A stretch of DNA of 64,000 nucleotides from Halorubrum sp. BV1. GTDB taxonomy: Archaea > Halobacteriota > Halobacteria > Halobacteriales > Haloferacaceae. A program made the position numbers and the translations under genes. Shown piece after piece: positions 35,135 to 43,420 of this stretch. The notes beneath the pieces are model-generated. The model worked only from the letters and a program-made list of their open reading frames with translations. It was not told the DNA's origin and did not search any database. Every line of letters begins with the position of its first letter. Positions within the stretch are counted from its first letter, which is position 1. The DNA lies in contig NZ_JQKV01000007.1 in assembly GCF_000746205.1 (NCBI RefSeq), positions 10,060 through 74,059 on the forward strand, read 5' to 3'.

Positions 35135-35194
35135 GTCACTCTCTGTCGCTCGGCGTCACTCTCTGTCGCTCGGCGTCACTCTCTGTCGCTCGTC
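35135..35194. repeat. 20-bp tandem repeat, 3 copies
   Basis: GTCACTCTCTGTCGCTCGGC occurs at 35135, 35155 and 35175, the third copy with one change. It lies just upstream of the ferredoxin gene. Confidence 0.9.
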
Positions 35195-35230
35195 GCCATC
35201 GCTTTGTACCGCCTCGCCGAAGCGGTGGAC

Positions 35231-35473
35231 ATGTACGTGGAGTTCGACCGCGACACCTGCGTCGGGATGTACCAGTGCGTGGCCGAGTGGGACGCCTTCG
35301 AGAAGGACATGACCGACGGGAAAGCCGACCTGCGAGGGAGCGAGGAGCGAGACGAGGACCTGTTCGTCCTCGACGTGCCGGACGGCGAGGAACTCGACGC
35401 GAAGTTCGCGGCGCGGACCTGCCCCGTCGACGCGATCGAAGTGTACGACGACGACGGCGAACAGGTCGTCTGA
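35231..35473 (+). CDS. Small ferredoxin (3Fe-4S type)
   Basis: An 80-residue electron carrier: DRDTCVGMYQCVAE supplies two cysteines and AARTCPVDAIEVYDDDG the third, with CPVDAI the classical C-terminal cluster motif. The spacing C-x5-C...CP leaves out the usual second cysteine, pointing to a single 3Fe-4S cluster. A roughly 45-residue acidic insert (DAFEKDMTDGKADLRGSEERDEDLF) separates the halves. ATG 35231 is preferred to an earlier in-frame start because the fold begins with MYVEFDRDTC. Redox partners are not indicated by neighbours. Confidence 0.88.
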   Translation: MYVEFDRDTCVGMYQCVAEWDAFEKDMTDGKADLRGSEERDEDLFVLDVPDGEELDAKFAARTCPVDAIEVYDDDGEQVV

Positions 35474-35770
35474 TAGGGGGCGAGGCGGCGGCGCGGGCGG
35501 CGAGGGCGGCGGGGCAGCGGGGCAGCGGGGCGGCGCGGGCGGCGATGGAGGCGCGGGCGGGAAGGTCCGATCGGCTGGGCTGTCGGCGATCGCCGACCTC
35601 ACGCCTCCCCAGCCTCGCCGCGGCGGCGCTCACGAACGCCGCCGCGGGCTCCCTCGCGGACGGTCTCGCGGTCGCCGGTGGCGACCGCTCGCCGGCGCGC
35701 CGGGGCGGACAGCCCGGCTCCGGTGTTCCGGGTCGTCGTCGGTGCCCGCGCTACGTCGTCGGTATCCGTG
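35474..35770. other. 297-base GC-rich non-coding block with inverted repeats
   Basis: 35485-35565 is built of GGCGG, GCGGGGCA and GGCGCGG iterations. Then come a 16-base perfect palindrome GTCGGCGATCGCCGAC (35582-35597) and an 11-base-arm hairpin: CCGCGGCGGCG (35618-35628) with its complement at 35637-35647, eight-base loop. No frame here has a convincing product. It could be a dispersed GC-rich element or the 3' region of the convergent ferredoxin and hemB units. Confidence 0.6.
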
Positions 35771-36751
35771 CTACAGCCGCTCGGCCAAGTCCTCGGCGAA
35801 GTACGTCACGATGAGGTCCGCGCCGGCGCGCTTGATCGACAGCAGCGACTCGTGGGCGGTCTCGGTCAGGTCGAGCCAACCCTTCTCCGCGGCCGCGTGG
35901 ATCATCGCGTACTCGCCGGAGACGTTGTACGCGGCGATCGGGTGGTCGAACTCCCGGCGGAGGTCGGCGACGATATCGAGGGAGGGGAGCCCGGGTTTTA
36001 CCATCAGCACGTCCGCGCCCTCCTCGGCGTCGATCCGAGCCTCCCGGAGCGCCTCGCGGCGGTTCGCGGGATCCATCTGGTAGTGCCGGCGGTCGCCGAA
36101 CGCGGGCGCGCCGTCGGCGGCGTCGCGGAACGGCCCGTAGAAGGCCGACTCGTACTTGACCGCGTAGCTCATGAGCGCCACGTCCTCGTGACCGGCCGCG
36201 TCGAGCGCCTCGCGGATCGCCCGGACCTGTCCGTCAGTCATCGCGGAGGGGGCGACCATGTCCGCGCCCGCGTCCGCCTGCGACACCGCGGTACGGGCGA
36301 GCAACTCCAGCGTCTCGTCGTTTTTGACGGTGAGCGTCGGGTCCGTCTCCGCCGACGCCTCTATCACGCCGCAGTGGCCGTGATCGGTGTACTCACAGAG
36401 GCAGACGTCGCCGATCACGTAGGCGTCGGTCTCAGCGTCGATCCGACGGATCGCGCGCTGGACGACGCCGTCGTCGGCGTGCGCGCGGCTCCCCTCGGCG
36501 TCTTTCGACTCGGGGATTCCGAAGACGATGACCGCTTCGACTCCCGTCTCCAGAATCTCTTCGACGCGGGCGGCCGCCTCGTCGACGGGGACGCGCTCGT
36601 GGCCGGGCATGGTCTCGATCGGAACGCGCTCGTCGGTCGTCGCGTCGACGAACACGGGCGCGACGAGGTCGGCGGCCGAAAGCGAAGTCTCGCTGACGAG
36701 CGGGCGGACGCCGTCGGTCCGGAGCCGCCGCGGCCGGTCGGTCGGGTGCAT
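35771..36751 (-). CDS. hemB: Delta-aminolevulinic acid dehydratase (porphobilinogen synthase)
   Basis: A 326-residue enzyme condensing two 5-aminolevulinates to porphobilinogen. The zinc-binding VIGDVCLCEYTDHGHCG contains the Cys/Cys/Cys triad of the zinc-dependent class. The two active-site lysines are in SYAVKYESAFYGPFRDA and DVLMVKPGLPSLD. The N-terminal RRLRTDGVRPLVSETSLSAADLVAPVFV is typical. Length is normal. HemL, the preceding enzyme, is 26 kb to the left. Confidence 0.97.
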   Translation of the reverse strand: MHPTDRPRRLRTDGVRPLVSETSLSAADLVAPVFVDATTDERVPIETMPGHERVPVDEAAARVEEILETGVEAVIVFGIPESKDAEGSRAHADDGVVQRAIRRIDAETDAYVIGDVCLCEYTDHGHCGVIEASAETDPTLTVKNDETLELLARTAVSQADAGADMVAPSAMTDGQVRAIREALDAAGHEDVALMSYAVKYESAFYGPFRDAADGAPAFGDRRHYQMDPANRREALREARIDAEEGADVLMVKPGLPSLDIVADLRREFDHPIAAYNVSGEYAMIHAAAEKGWLDLTETAHESLLSIKRAGADLIVTYFAEDLAERL

Positions 36752-36890
36752 GGCCGGGGATTGGCCCCGGGCGTCCTTTTATGCTCCGTCCCCGGCGAGC
36801 GCGCCAAAAGGAGCGGTCGGACGGTGGATAGAGGGTAGGAGATGGCGTGCGGGAGCAGCGGGCGGGTCCGGCGACGGCGTGAGACGGGAA

Positions 36891-37055
36891 CTACTCCTGT
36901 GATTCGATGTCGATCCGGTCGCGGAGCGAGGCGAGTTCGTCGGACTCCGCGAGTTCTTCGACGCGGGCTTTGAAGTGCTCCTCACAGAGTCCGACGACCA
37001 CGCCGCTCTGTTCGGCCTCGTACGTGGCCTCTCGTTCACAGTAGTGACACCGCAT
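36891..37055 (-). CDS. DUF6757 family microprotein
   Basis: A 54-residue protein beginning MRCHYCEREATYEAEQSGVVVGLCEEHFKARVEELAESD. The set CHYC...LCEEH gives a Cys3-His zinc site in the style of the haloarchaeal DUF6757 family. The rest is a charged helix. It is shorter than many gene-calling limits, yet its start is well placed and the codon pattern is that of a real gene. Function unknown. Confidence 0.85.
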   Translation of the reverse strand: MRCHYCEREATYEAEQSGVVVGLCEEHFKARVEELAESDELASLRDRIDIESQE

Positions 37056-37157
37056 GTCGTCACCTCTATCGGCGTCGGGCTTAACCTTGTTCGTCGATCC
37101 GGAGGGTTCGGAACTCGGAGGGAGCGACGAGGCACGGATAGCAGCCGAGTGCGTCGG

Positions 37158-37955
37158 TTACCGCGGCTCTGGGAAGCGGTCCCGCACCGGCGCGAACGCC
37201 TCGGCGGTCAGTCCCGCCTCGCCGAGCGTTCGGGCGTGGGCGTCGCTCCCGCCGGTCAAGAGGAGGGAAGATTCCGCAGCGACCCGCTCAACGCGAGTGT
37301 CGTCGACGGGGCGGCCGTACGGATAGAACCGCTCGACTGCGTCCAAGTCGCGGGCGATATCGAGCGCCGCGTCGACGTCGTCGTAGCGGAAGGGATGTGC
37401 AAGTCCGACGACCGCGGCCGCCTCGGACAGGAGGTCGACGCCGCGGTCGAGGTCCGTCACCTCGCGGGCGACGTAGCAGGGGCCGTCGTCGCCGATCAGT
37501 TCGTCGAAGGCCGCGGCGTAGTCGTACGGAGCGGCCGACTCGTCGATGGCGCGAGCGATGTGCGGGCGGCCGAGCCCGGGACGCGGGTCGAGCCCGAGGT
37601 CGATCCCCAACTGCGCCTCGACCGCGTCGCAGATCGCGGCTCCGCGTCGCTTCCGGTCGGTCTGGAGTCGCTCGATCTCCGCGTCGAGCGCCGGCGTGTG
37701 TTCGACGCCGTAGCCGAGGAGGTCGACCCGCTCGTCGCCGGCGTCGACGCGCAGTTCGATACCCCGAACGACGTGGACGCCGTCGCGCTCGACCACCGGG
37801 GCACCGAGGGCCGGATGGATCCGGTCGTGGTCGGTGACCGCTACCCAGTCCAGCGCCGACTCCCGCGCCGTCGCTACGAGTTCCGCGACGGTCATCGTGC
37901 CGTCGGAGACCGTCGTGTGCGCGTGGAGATCCGCGACGATCCGGTCCGTGACCAT
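37158..37955 (-). CDS. PHP-domain metal-dependent phosphoesterase
   Basis: A 265-residue PHP protein. The metal-binding blocks are all present: VADLHAHTTVSDGTM, AVTDHDRIH, VRGIELRVD, VVGLAHPFRY and TGGSDAHARTLG. Relatives hydrolyse 3',5'-nucleoside bisphosphates or histidinol phosphate. The latter would link it to histidine synthesis (hisG and hisD in this window), but this short class is usually annotated only as PHP phosphoesterase. It stands alone. Confidence 0.88.
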   Translation of the reverse strand: MVTDRIVADLHAHTTVSDGTMTVAELVATARESALDWVAVTDHDRIHPALGAPVVERDGVHVVRGIELRVDAGDERVDLLGYGVEHTPALDAEIERLQTDRKRRGAAICDAVEAQLGIDLGLDPRPGLGRPHIARAIDESAAPYDYAAAFDELIGDDGPCYVAREVTDLDRGVDLLSEAAAVVGLAHPFRYDDVDAALDIARDLDAVERFYPYGRPVDDTRVERVAAESSLLLTGGSDAHARTLGEAGLTAEAFAPVRDRFPEPR

Positions 37956-38098
37956 GGACCGAGTTCGCCGGCGGCGTACTAATCGACGGCGATTGGATCA
38001 CGGTAACGCGAACCAATATAAGGAACTATAATCGGATTCCCCGAACTAAGGTTATACATGGACAATCATTAAGAACCATCGGCGATTTGGAGTAGTTG

Positions 38099-38383
38099 AT
38101 GCGCTTGAACGGCGTCGACGACCGACTCGAACGGCACCAATATCCGACGACCTCGGAAGAACTGATCGCGGCCCACGGGAACGCGACCGTAGAGCTCGCC
38201 GACGGCTCCGAGCGTCTCGGAGACGTGCTGGAGCGGTTCGGTGAGCAGACCTTCGACGACGCGGAGGACGTGTTCACGACGCTCCGCGCCGGTGTCTGTC
38301 ACCGCGGGATCGGTCGGCGGTTCTACTCGGACCGCGACCCGACGACCGACGCCGAAGACGGACCCGCTCCGGTCTCGTTTTGA
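38099..38383 (+). CDS. DUF5789 family protein
   Basis: A 94-residue acidic protein: MRLNGVDDRLERHQYPTTSEELIAAHGNATVELADGSERLGDVLERFGEQTFDDAEDVFTTLRAGVCHRGIGRRFYSDRDP. This pattern (..YP.t..EL....G...VEL.dG.E.lg..L...g.etF....ev...) fits the haloarchaeal DUF5789 family. Its function is not known. GTTATAC at about 38051-38057 lies 42 bases upstream of ATG 38099, so a short leader is likely. Confidence 0.85.
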   Translation: MRLNGVDDRLERHQYPTTSEELIAAHGNATVELADGSERLGDVLERFGEQTFDDAEDVFTTLRAGVCHRGIGRRFYSDRDPTTDAEDGPAPVSF

Positions 38384-38442
38384 ACAGATAGACAGCCGCT
38401 CGTTCCGTTTTTTGCCGATTCCGTCGATACGCTAAGCGACTG

Positions 38443-39492
38443 CTAGGACAGCCAGTCGATCGCCGGGGAGAGATCTATCGGCAGCGACCCCTTTCGGTAT
38501 CCCTCCACATGGCCGTCGGGACGCGCGCGGAGCACGACGGCGGGTTTGTGCCGGACGTCCGGTCGCGCCTCGCGGATCCGCGTCCAATCGGACGCGGGAA
38601 ACGACGAACAGTCGACGAGGAGCGTGACCCCGCCGCCGTGGGCCTCCAGCTGTCCGCTCGTCTTCGTTTCCGCGGTGTCGCGGACCGCTGCGACCGGGTC
38701 GCTCGCTGCCCGGGACGACACCGGTTGCGGACGCGTCACCTCGACGAGCGAAGCGCGGCCGGTGTCCGGCTCCGTCGCCCGGAAGTCGAGCGAGTGGCCC
38801 GTAGTCACCTCGATCTCGGGCGTGACCTCGTACCCGGAGTCAGAAAGGAGCCACGCGGCGGTGAACTCGGCGATGGCGGCGCTCATCCGGACGACATCGG
38901 GCGAGACGGAGGTCCCGAGCTTTCCGGCCATCGTTTCGCGATACGGGTCGAGCGTGCCGGGCCGGAGCGTCCGTTCGACGAAGCCGGTCCCCTCCTCGCG
39001 GGTCGCGTCGGGGAATCCGGCGGCGTGGTCGCGGAAGAACGCGCGGGTCGTCTCCGCACCGTCCTTTGAACAGAACACCGGGAGAAAGTACCACGAGACG
39101 TGAGGATACGCGGCGAGCCACGGCTCGTCGTCGTGAAGCGCAGCGAGCAGCTCGCGTTGGGTCCACCGCGAGACGGGGTACGGAACCGCGTCGAAACCGT
39201 ACTTGTCCGTCCGCCAGAGTTCGCTCGGCGTCTCGGTGTTGCCGATCCAGTACCCCGCCGGTCCGCCGGAGACGCCGGGCGGCGGATCACCGTCGTCGTC
39301 GGTCCAACAGAACAGCGCGAACGAGCCGTCGTCCATGTCGAACCGGCGGGCGTCGTACCCCGGGGGCGAGCCGAACCACGGGCTCCCGGCGGTCGCTCCG
39401 AGATTTTCGTCGAGCGGCCGTTCGAGCGTCGAGCGAACGCGGTCGGCGTCCCAGCGGCCCGGGGCGCGCCTGAATCGGAGCGGTTGTGCCAC
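38443..39492 (-). CDS. DUF5784 family protein
   Basis: A 349-residue haloarchaeal protein starting at GTG 39490-39492 with VAQPLRFRRAPGRWDADRVRSTLERPLDENLG. AATTAATC about 20-28 bases upstream fits a leaderless GTG start. The C-terminal third contains TGHSLDFRATEPDTGRASLVEVTRPQPV, reminiscent of the D...E-x-[KTR] arrangement of PD-(D/E)XK nucleases, then GVTLLVDCSSFPASDW. Nuclease activity is only a hypothesis. The middle (AYPHVSWYFLPVFCSKDGAETTRAFFRDHA) is family-specific. No operon partner. Confidence 0.85.
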   Translation of the reverse strand: MAQPLRFRRAPGRWDADRVRSTLERPLDENLGATAGSPWFGSPPGYDARRFDMDDGSFALFCWTDDDGDPPPGVSGGPAGYWIGNTETPSELWRTDKYGFDAVPYPVSRWTQRELLAALHDDEPWLAAYPHVSWYFLPVFCSKDGAETTRAFFRDHAAGFPDATREEGTGFVERTLRPGTLDPYRETMAGKLGTSVSPDVVRMSAAIAEFTAAWLLSDSGYEVTPEIEVTTGHSLDFRATEPDTGRASLVEVTRPQPVSSRAASDPVAAVRDTAETKTSGQLEAHGGGVTLLVDCSSFPASDWTRIREARPDVRHKPAVVLRARPDGHVEGYRKGSLPIDLSPAIDWLS

Positions 39493-39680
39493 GGCGAGTA
39501 TACCGCGGCCCGTGATTAATTCGTTCCGGTGAGGCGAGACGCGTGTGGGTGGAAAAGCGCACTCCGACGGCGTCCACGCCGTCGCGTTCCGTCGAGAGAT
39601 CGTCACGCGGTCGTTCGTTTCAGCACCGAGGTAGTTCACCGATACATATTTACCAGACAGCTTCCAAGTGAAGTTGTACC

Positions 39681-39854
39681 ATGTCAATGGGTGCCTATGA
39701 CGAGGCCGAGCACGAGCGTCGCGAGAAGAAGACCAGCGAAGTCGACGCCGATTTCGACGCCGAGCGCCCGGAGTATTCCGGGTCGCTCACGTACGACTCC
39801 GGCGATTCCGCGGAGGCACTCCTCGACAAGTTTCAAGAGCTGAACGGCGCGTGA
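39681..39854 (+). CDS. DUF5786 family microprotein
   Basis: A 57-residue highly acidic protein: MSMGAYDEAEHERREKKTSEVDADFDAERPEYSG followed by SLTYDSGDSAEALLDKFQELNGA. It matches the small haloarchaeal DUF5786 family almost throughout. No cysteine or membrane helix. AGTTGTACC lies directly upstream; CATATTTACC at about 39645-39654 is a TATA-like element about 27-36 bases before the ATG. Function unknown. Confidence 0.88.
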   Translation: MSMGAYDEAEHERREKKTSEVDADFDAERPEYSGSLTYDSGDSAEALLDKFQELNGA

Positions 39855-39993
39855 CCGGAGCGGACGGAGTCTTTTGCAGTTTGATCGGTGAGACGGCCCC
39901 GCGCCGTCCGGCTCGATCGGGTCGCGACTGCCACCTGATCGCCGCACTCGACACTGCGATCGATGCCGTACTCACAGCACACCGGCACCGTAC

Positions 39994-40662
39994 TCACGAC
40001 AGCACGATCGCCGCCGTACAGACGATCGCGACCGCGAGAACGTGACCGACGACCGCGCCGAGCAGTATCGGTTCGGTGAGCAGAAACGGGACGAGAACGA
40101 GCTGCAGCGCGGAGAATCCGATGTTTTCGGCGTCGAGCCGGCGAACCGTCGCGGTCGCGTCGGAATCTAAATCGATGTGGACCGCGCGCCACAGCGCGAC
40201 GACGGCGCTCCACCACGAAGTGCCGATCCGGTACGTCAGGTCCCACAAGATGAGAAGCGTGAGGTAGACGACCGGAACCGGAGGGTCCGCCCCGAACAGC
40301 CGGTCGATGAGAGTTCCGTCCCAGGCGAACAGATACGTCATGAGCGCGATGAACGCCAGCACGCCCAACACGATCTCGATGCTCGACCCGAACAGGAGGC
40401 GTTTGTGCGACGGGGGAGTCGGAAGCAGTCGGTTCCGCTCGCCCAGCCGGTGCATCTCGACGCTCCCGGCGGCCGCGACGACCACCGCGACCGTCCCGGC
40501 GGCGACCGCGTTCCAGACGCCGTAGTACCACCCGAGCGTCAGGACGCCGATCTGAAACAGGACGAACTGGACCGCGACCGCGAGCGTTCGGGAGAGGCCC
40601 AGTCCCGGGATGCCGCCGACGAGACTCTCGTACACCCACGTTTCGCCGTACTCACGCGTCAT
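39994..40662 (-). CDS. Membrane protein coupled to the epimerase-like gene
   Basis: A 222-residue integral membrane protein with about six helices, for example LAVAVQFVLFQIGVLTLGWYYGVWNAVAAGTVAVVVAAAGSV, SIEIVLGVLAFIALMTYLFAW and IGFSALQLVLVPFLLTEPILLGAVVGHVLAVAIV. The start overlaps the end of the upstream gene as ATGA (40659-40662), so translation is coupled. The N-terminus MTREYGETWVYESLVGGIPGLGLSRTL is cytosolic-looking. The family is unrecognised; function should relate to the partner gene. Confidence 0.8.
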   Translation of the reverse strand: MTREYGETWVYESLVGGIPGLGLSRTLAVAVQFVLFQIGVLTLGWYYGVWNAVAAGTVAVVVAAAGSVEMHRLGERNRLLPTPPSHKRLLFGSSIEIVLGVLAFIALMTYLFAWDGTLIDRLFGADPPVPVVYLTLLILWDLTYRIGTSWWSAVVALWRAVHIDLDSDATATVRRLDAENIGFSALQLVLVPFLLTEPILLGAVVGHVLAVAIVCTAAIVLS

Positions 40663-41618
40663 GACGACAGCGCTCCCTCGTCGGCGTCGCGGTCGCGATC
40701 CGACGACGGCTCGCCCGTTCGACACTCGTCGATAGCGCGCGCCACGGCGACGGAAAACGGGGTCAACTCGACCGGAACGATCTCTCGAATTCGATCGTCC
40801 TCGACGATCACGGTGTTCCGGAGTCCCTCCACCAGCGAGCGGGCCAAGTAGGGGTTCACGTCGGTGACGAACCGGAGCCACGCCGCGGAAAGATCCGGAC
40901 TCAACACCGGTGCCCTGAGAATTCGCAGGCGATGTCCGAGCTGTCGGCGTGTCGTCCGGAGTATCTCGGCGTACGTCAGCACGTCCGGCCCGCCGATCTC
41001 GAAGGTGTCGTCCGCCGTCTCCGGTGCCGTGAGAGCGCCGAGGAGGTACGCAATCACGTCGTCGATCGCGATCGGTTGGCACAGGGTGTCGACCCACTTC
41101 GGCGTGATCATCACCGGAAGCCGCCGCGAGAGGTCGTAGATCACCTCGAAGCTGGCGCTTCCGGCACCGACGATGATGGCCGCCCGGAGGGTCGTGAGCG
41201 CCGGTTCGCCGTCGGCGAGAATGCGCTCGACCGCGCGCCGGGACCGGAGGTGGTCGGAGAGTTCCGTGCGGTCCTCGCCGAGGCCGCCGAGGTAGAGAAT
41301 TCGTTCGACGCCTTCGTTCGACGCCGCGTCGACGAAGTGACGCGCGCACCGCTGGTCTCGTTCGGCGTACCCGGGACCACCGTCCATCGAGTGGACGAGG
41401 TAGTAGGCCGCGTCGACGGGGACGCCGTCGTCGGTCCTGAAGGCGGGCGGGAGCGTCTCCGGTTCGAGGAGGTCGCCCTCGACGACGCGGACGCCATCGG
41501 GCGGCGCGTACGCGGAAGCGTTCCGGACGAGAGCGGTCACCTCGTGACCCCTGTCGAGCAGCGCCGGAACGAGTCGGCTCCCTACGAAGCCGGTCGCGCC
41601 GGTGACGAGCACTCGCAT
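40659..41618 (-). CDS. NAD(P)-binding SDR protein, atypical (NDUFA9-like)
   Basis: A 319-residue Rossmann-fold protein. It has the glycine motif MRVLVTGATGFVGSRLVPALLDRGHEVTALVRN and VDAAYYLVHSMDGGPGYAERD, and lacks a clear catalytic YxxxK. This is usual for atypical SDRs related to the complex I subunit NDUFA9 and to nucleoside-diphosphate-sugar epimerase-like proteins. A DUF-like C-terminal helical part (PVLSPDLSAAWLRFVTDVNPYLARSLVEGLRNTVIVEDDRI) follows. These proteins may bind a lipid or quinone-type ligand. The four-base overlap with the membrane-protein gene makes an operon of two. Confidence 0.85.
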   Translation of the reverse strand: MRVLVTGATGFVGSRLVPALLDRGHEVTALVRNASAYAPPDGVRVVEGDLLEPETLPPAFRTDDGVPVDAAYYLVHSMDGGPGYAERDQRCARHFVDAASNEGVERILYLGGLGEDRTELSDHLRSRRAVERILADGEPALTTLRAAIIVGAGSASFEVIYDLSRRLPVMITPKWVDTLCQPIAIDDVIAYLLGALTAPETADDTFEIGGPDVLTYAEILRTTRRQLGHRLRILRAPVLSPDLSAAWLRFVTDVNPYLARSLVEGLRNTVIVEDDRIREIVPVELTPFSVAVARAIDECRTGEPSSDRDRDADEGALSS

Positions 41619-41760
41619 AGATATCCATCGGACCGGCGGACAATAATCCCCCACCCCCGGACGGACGCGATGAGGACCGTACGAGACGGCGAGGTCGACG
41701 AGCGAGCGGCCGGGAGGGGAGACCGATTGCTAAAAGAGGTCCCGGAGCGGTGGTGTCGGC

Positions 41761-42675
41761 ATGCACGCTGGAGCGTTCGAACCGGTCCGCGGCGTCGACG
41801 ACCTGTACGTCCACGACACCGGGATGTTCGACACGGACGAGTACGGGGCGGTGTACGTGTACGACACGGAGCGACCGATCGTCGTCGATACCGGAACCGG
41901 CGGGAACCGAGAGGCGCTGTTCGAGACCATAGCGGAGATCGGGATCGGTCGGGACGACCTCGCCTGGATACTGGCGACCCACGCGCACCTCGACCACGCG
42001 GGCGGTGCGGGCCACCTCGCCGAACGCTATCCCGACGCGGAGGTTCTCGTCCCGGAGAAAGGCGTCAGACACCTCGTCGACCCGGCGGCGCTCGTTGAGG
42101 GGACGAAGTCCGCGGTCGGAGACCAGTGGAGGTACTACGACGACCCCGCGCCGGTCCCGGAAGATCGGATCTCGGGACTCGCCGAGGGAGACCGGATCGA
42201 TCTCGGTGAGCGAGAACTGGTCGTCTACGAAGCGCCCGGACACGCACCACACCACGCGGTGTACCACGACCCGGACGCAGACGTCGTCTTCGCGGCCGAC
42301 GGTGCCGGGATATACGTCCCCGAAGTCGACGAGATCGTCGCGACGAGTCCGCCGCCGCAGTTCGACCTCGATCAGTGTCTCGACGACATCCAGACGATCG
42401 ACGACCTCGATCCCGAGTACGTCTGTTTCGGCCACTTCGGTCCCCGTGAGTACGATCCGGTGCTGGCCGGCGAGGCCAAGCGCGCGTACGTGGAGTGGGT
42501 CGAAGCCGTCCGGGCGAAACGCGAGGAACTGAGCGACGACGACGCGGTCGTCGAACACTTCGAGACCGCGAGCCGAGACGCCGACTACTGGAATCCGGAA
42601 CGTGCGCGCGCGAACGCCAGTCTGAACACGCGTGGCGTCCTCGCGTACCTCGATTACGTCGATGACGGAAAGTGA
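41761..42675 (+). CDS. Metallo-beta-lactamase-fold hydrolase
   Basis: A 304-residue MBL-fold enzyme. The metal site is ILATHAHLDHAGGAGHLAERYPDA (THxHxDH) with further ligands in YEAPGHAPHHAVYHD, ADGAGIY and VCFGHFGP. It resembles the glyoxalase II-like hydrolases. The natural substrate cannot be read from the sequence. GGTCGAAC-type TATA is unclear; ATTGCTAAAAG at about 41728-41738 lies 23-33 bases before the ATG. It is monocistronic. Confidence 0.88.
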   Translation: MHAGAFEPVRGVDDLYVHDTGMFDTDEYGAVYVYDTERPIVVDTGTGGNREALFETIAEIGIGRDDLAWILATHAHLDHAGGAGHLAERYPDAEVLVPEKGVRHLVDPAALVEGTKSAVGDQWRYYDDPAPVPEDRISGLAEGDRIDLGERELVVYEAPGHAPHHAVYHDPDADVVFAADGAGIYVPEVDEIVATSPPPQFDLDQCLDDIQTIDDLDPEYVCFGHFGPREYDPVLAGEAKRAYVEWVEAVRAKREELSDDDAVVEHFETASRDADYWNPERARANASLNTRGVLAYLDYVDDGK

Positions 42676-42774
42676 TCGAACCGATCCGGTCTCCGTAACA
42701 CCGACGTGACGAGGTCGCTGATAGGAGCGCCGACGGAAACGTCCTAAACCCTCGGCCACTACACGCCGAAGTAG

Positions 42775-43380
42775 ATGGGCATCTTCGACACGATCCGCGC
42801 CGTGTTCGGGACGAGCGCCGAGACGGACGCGACGCGAGAGGCCGACCCCGAGGACCTCTTCGGAATGTCGACCGCGTACATGACGATGGAAGCCGACCTC
42901 GGCTACGACCACTGCGGTGAGGCAGCGCTGTGTTTCTCCGGCGTCGATAGTACCCGCTTCGACGACGCCGTCGAGACGGTTGAGGCGATCCTCGAAGCGG
43001 GAGAGATCGACACCGGGACCGGATTCCACCGCCACGAGGACGACCACGGCTACGAGTGGTTCGTGCTCGAAGACGACGACCCGGAGGACCTCGTGACGAG
43101 CATCCACTTCGCCGCCGACCAGTTCATCGAGGAGGGGTTCGGTTCGCGGCTGCTCGCTGCGATCTTCGGCTTCGAGAGCGGCGACGGCCCAGCCTACTGG
43201 ATCTACTCGTTCCGCCGCGGCGCGTACTACCCGTTCGCCCCGCGGGGGACGAACGACCGGAACCAGCGGATCGAGTTCAAGCTCCAGTCGGTCCTCGACG
43301 GCGAACTCGGCCTCGAAGACGACGAGTCGTACTGGTACCCACTGTGGCCGGACGAACCGGGGGACCACCCGTGGGAGTGA
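42775..43380 (+). CDS. PspA-associated protein PspAB
   Basis: A 201-residue acidic protein: MGIFDTIRAVFGTSAETDATREADPEDLFGMSTAYMTMEADLGYDHCGEAALCFSGVDSTRFDDAVETVEAIL. It matches the haloarchaeal PspAB family, found near phage-shock/PspA proteins in other genomes. HFAADQFIEEGFGSRLLAAIFGFE and GPAYWIYSFRRGAYYPFAPRG are other family blocks. No pspA is present in this window. It precedes a membrane protein and an IMPACT-family gene on the same strand (gap 40 bases), suggesting one transcription unit for membrane stress or protein quality. Confidence 0.8.
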   Translation: MGIFDTIRAVFGTSAETDATREADPEDLFGMSTAYMTMEADLGYDHCGEAALCFSGVDSTRFDDAVETVEAILEAGEIDTGTGFHRHEDDHGYEWFVLEDDDPEDLVTSIHFAADQFIEEGFGSRLLAAIFGFESGDGPAYWIYSFRRGAYYPFAPRGTNDRNQRIEFKLQSVLDGELGLEDDESYWYPLWPDEPGDHPWE

Positions 43381-43420
43381 GTCGACATGTGGCTGCGAAC
43401 CGACCCATGGGTGCGGACCG

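Noticed and set aside
35275..35814. A plus-strand frame over the GC-rich block
   Set aside because: Composition is almost only Arg, Gly and Ala; it reads out of phase through the ferredoxin gene.
39994..43368. A 1124-codon open frame on the minus strand
   Set aside because: Only its last 222 codons match a real protein (the membrane protein). The rest runs antisense through the SDR, MBL and PspAB genes and exists because GC-rich sequence has few stop codons.
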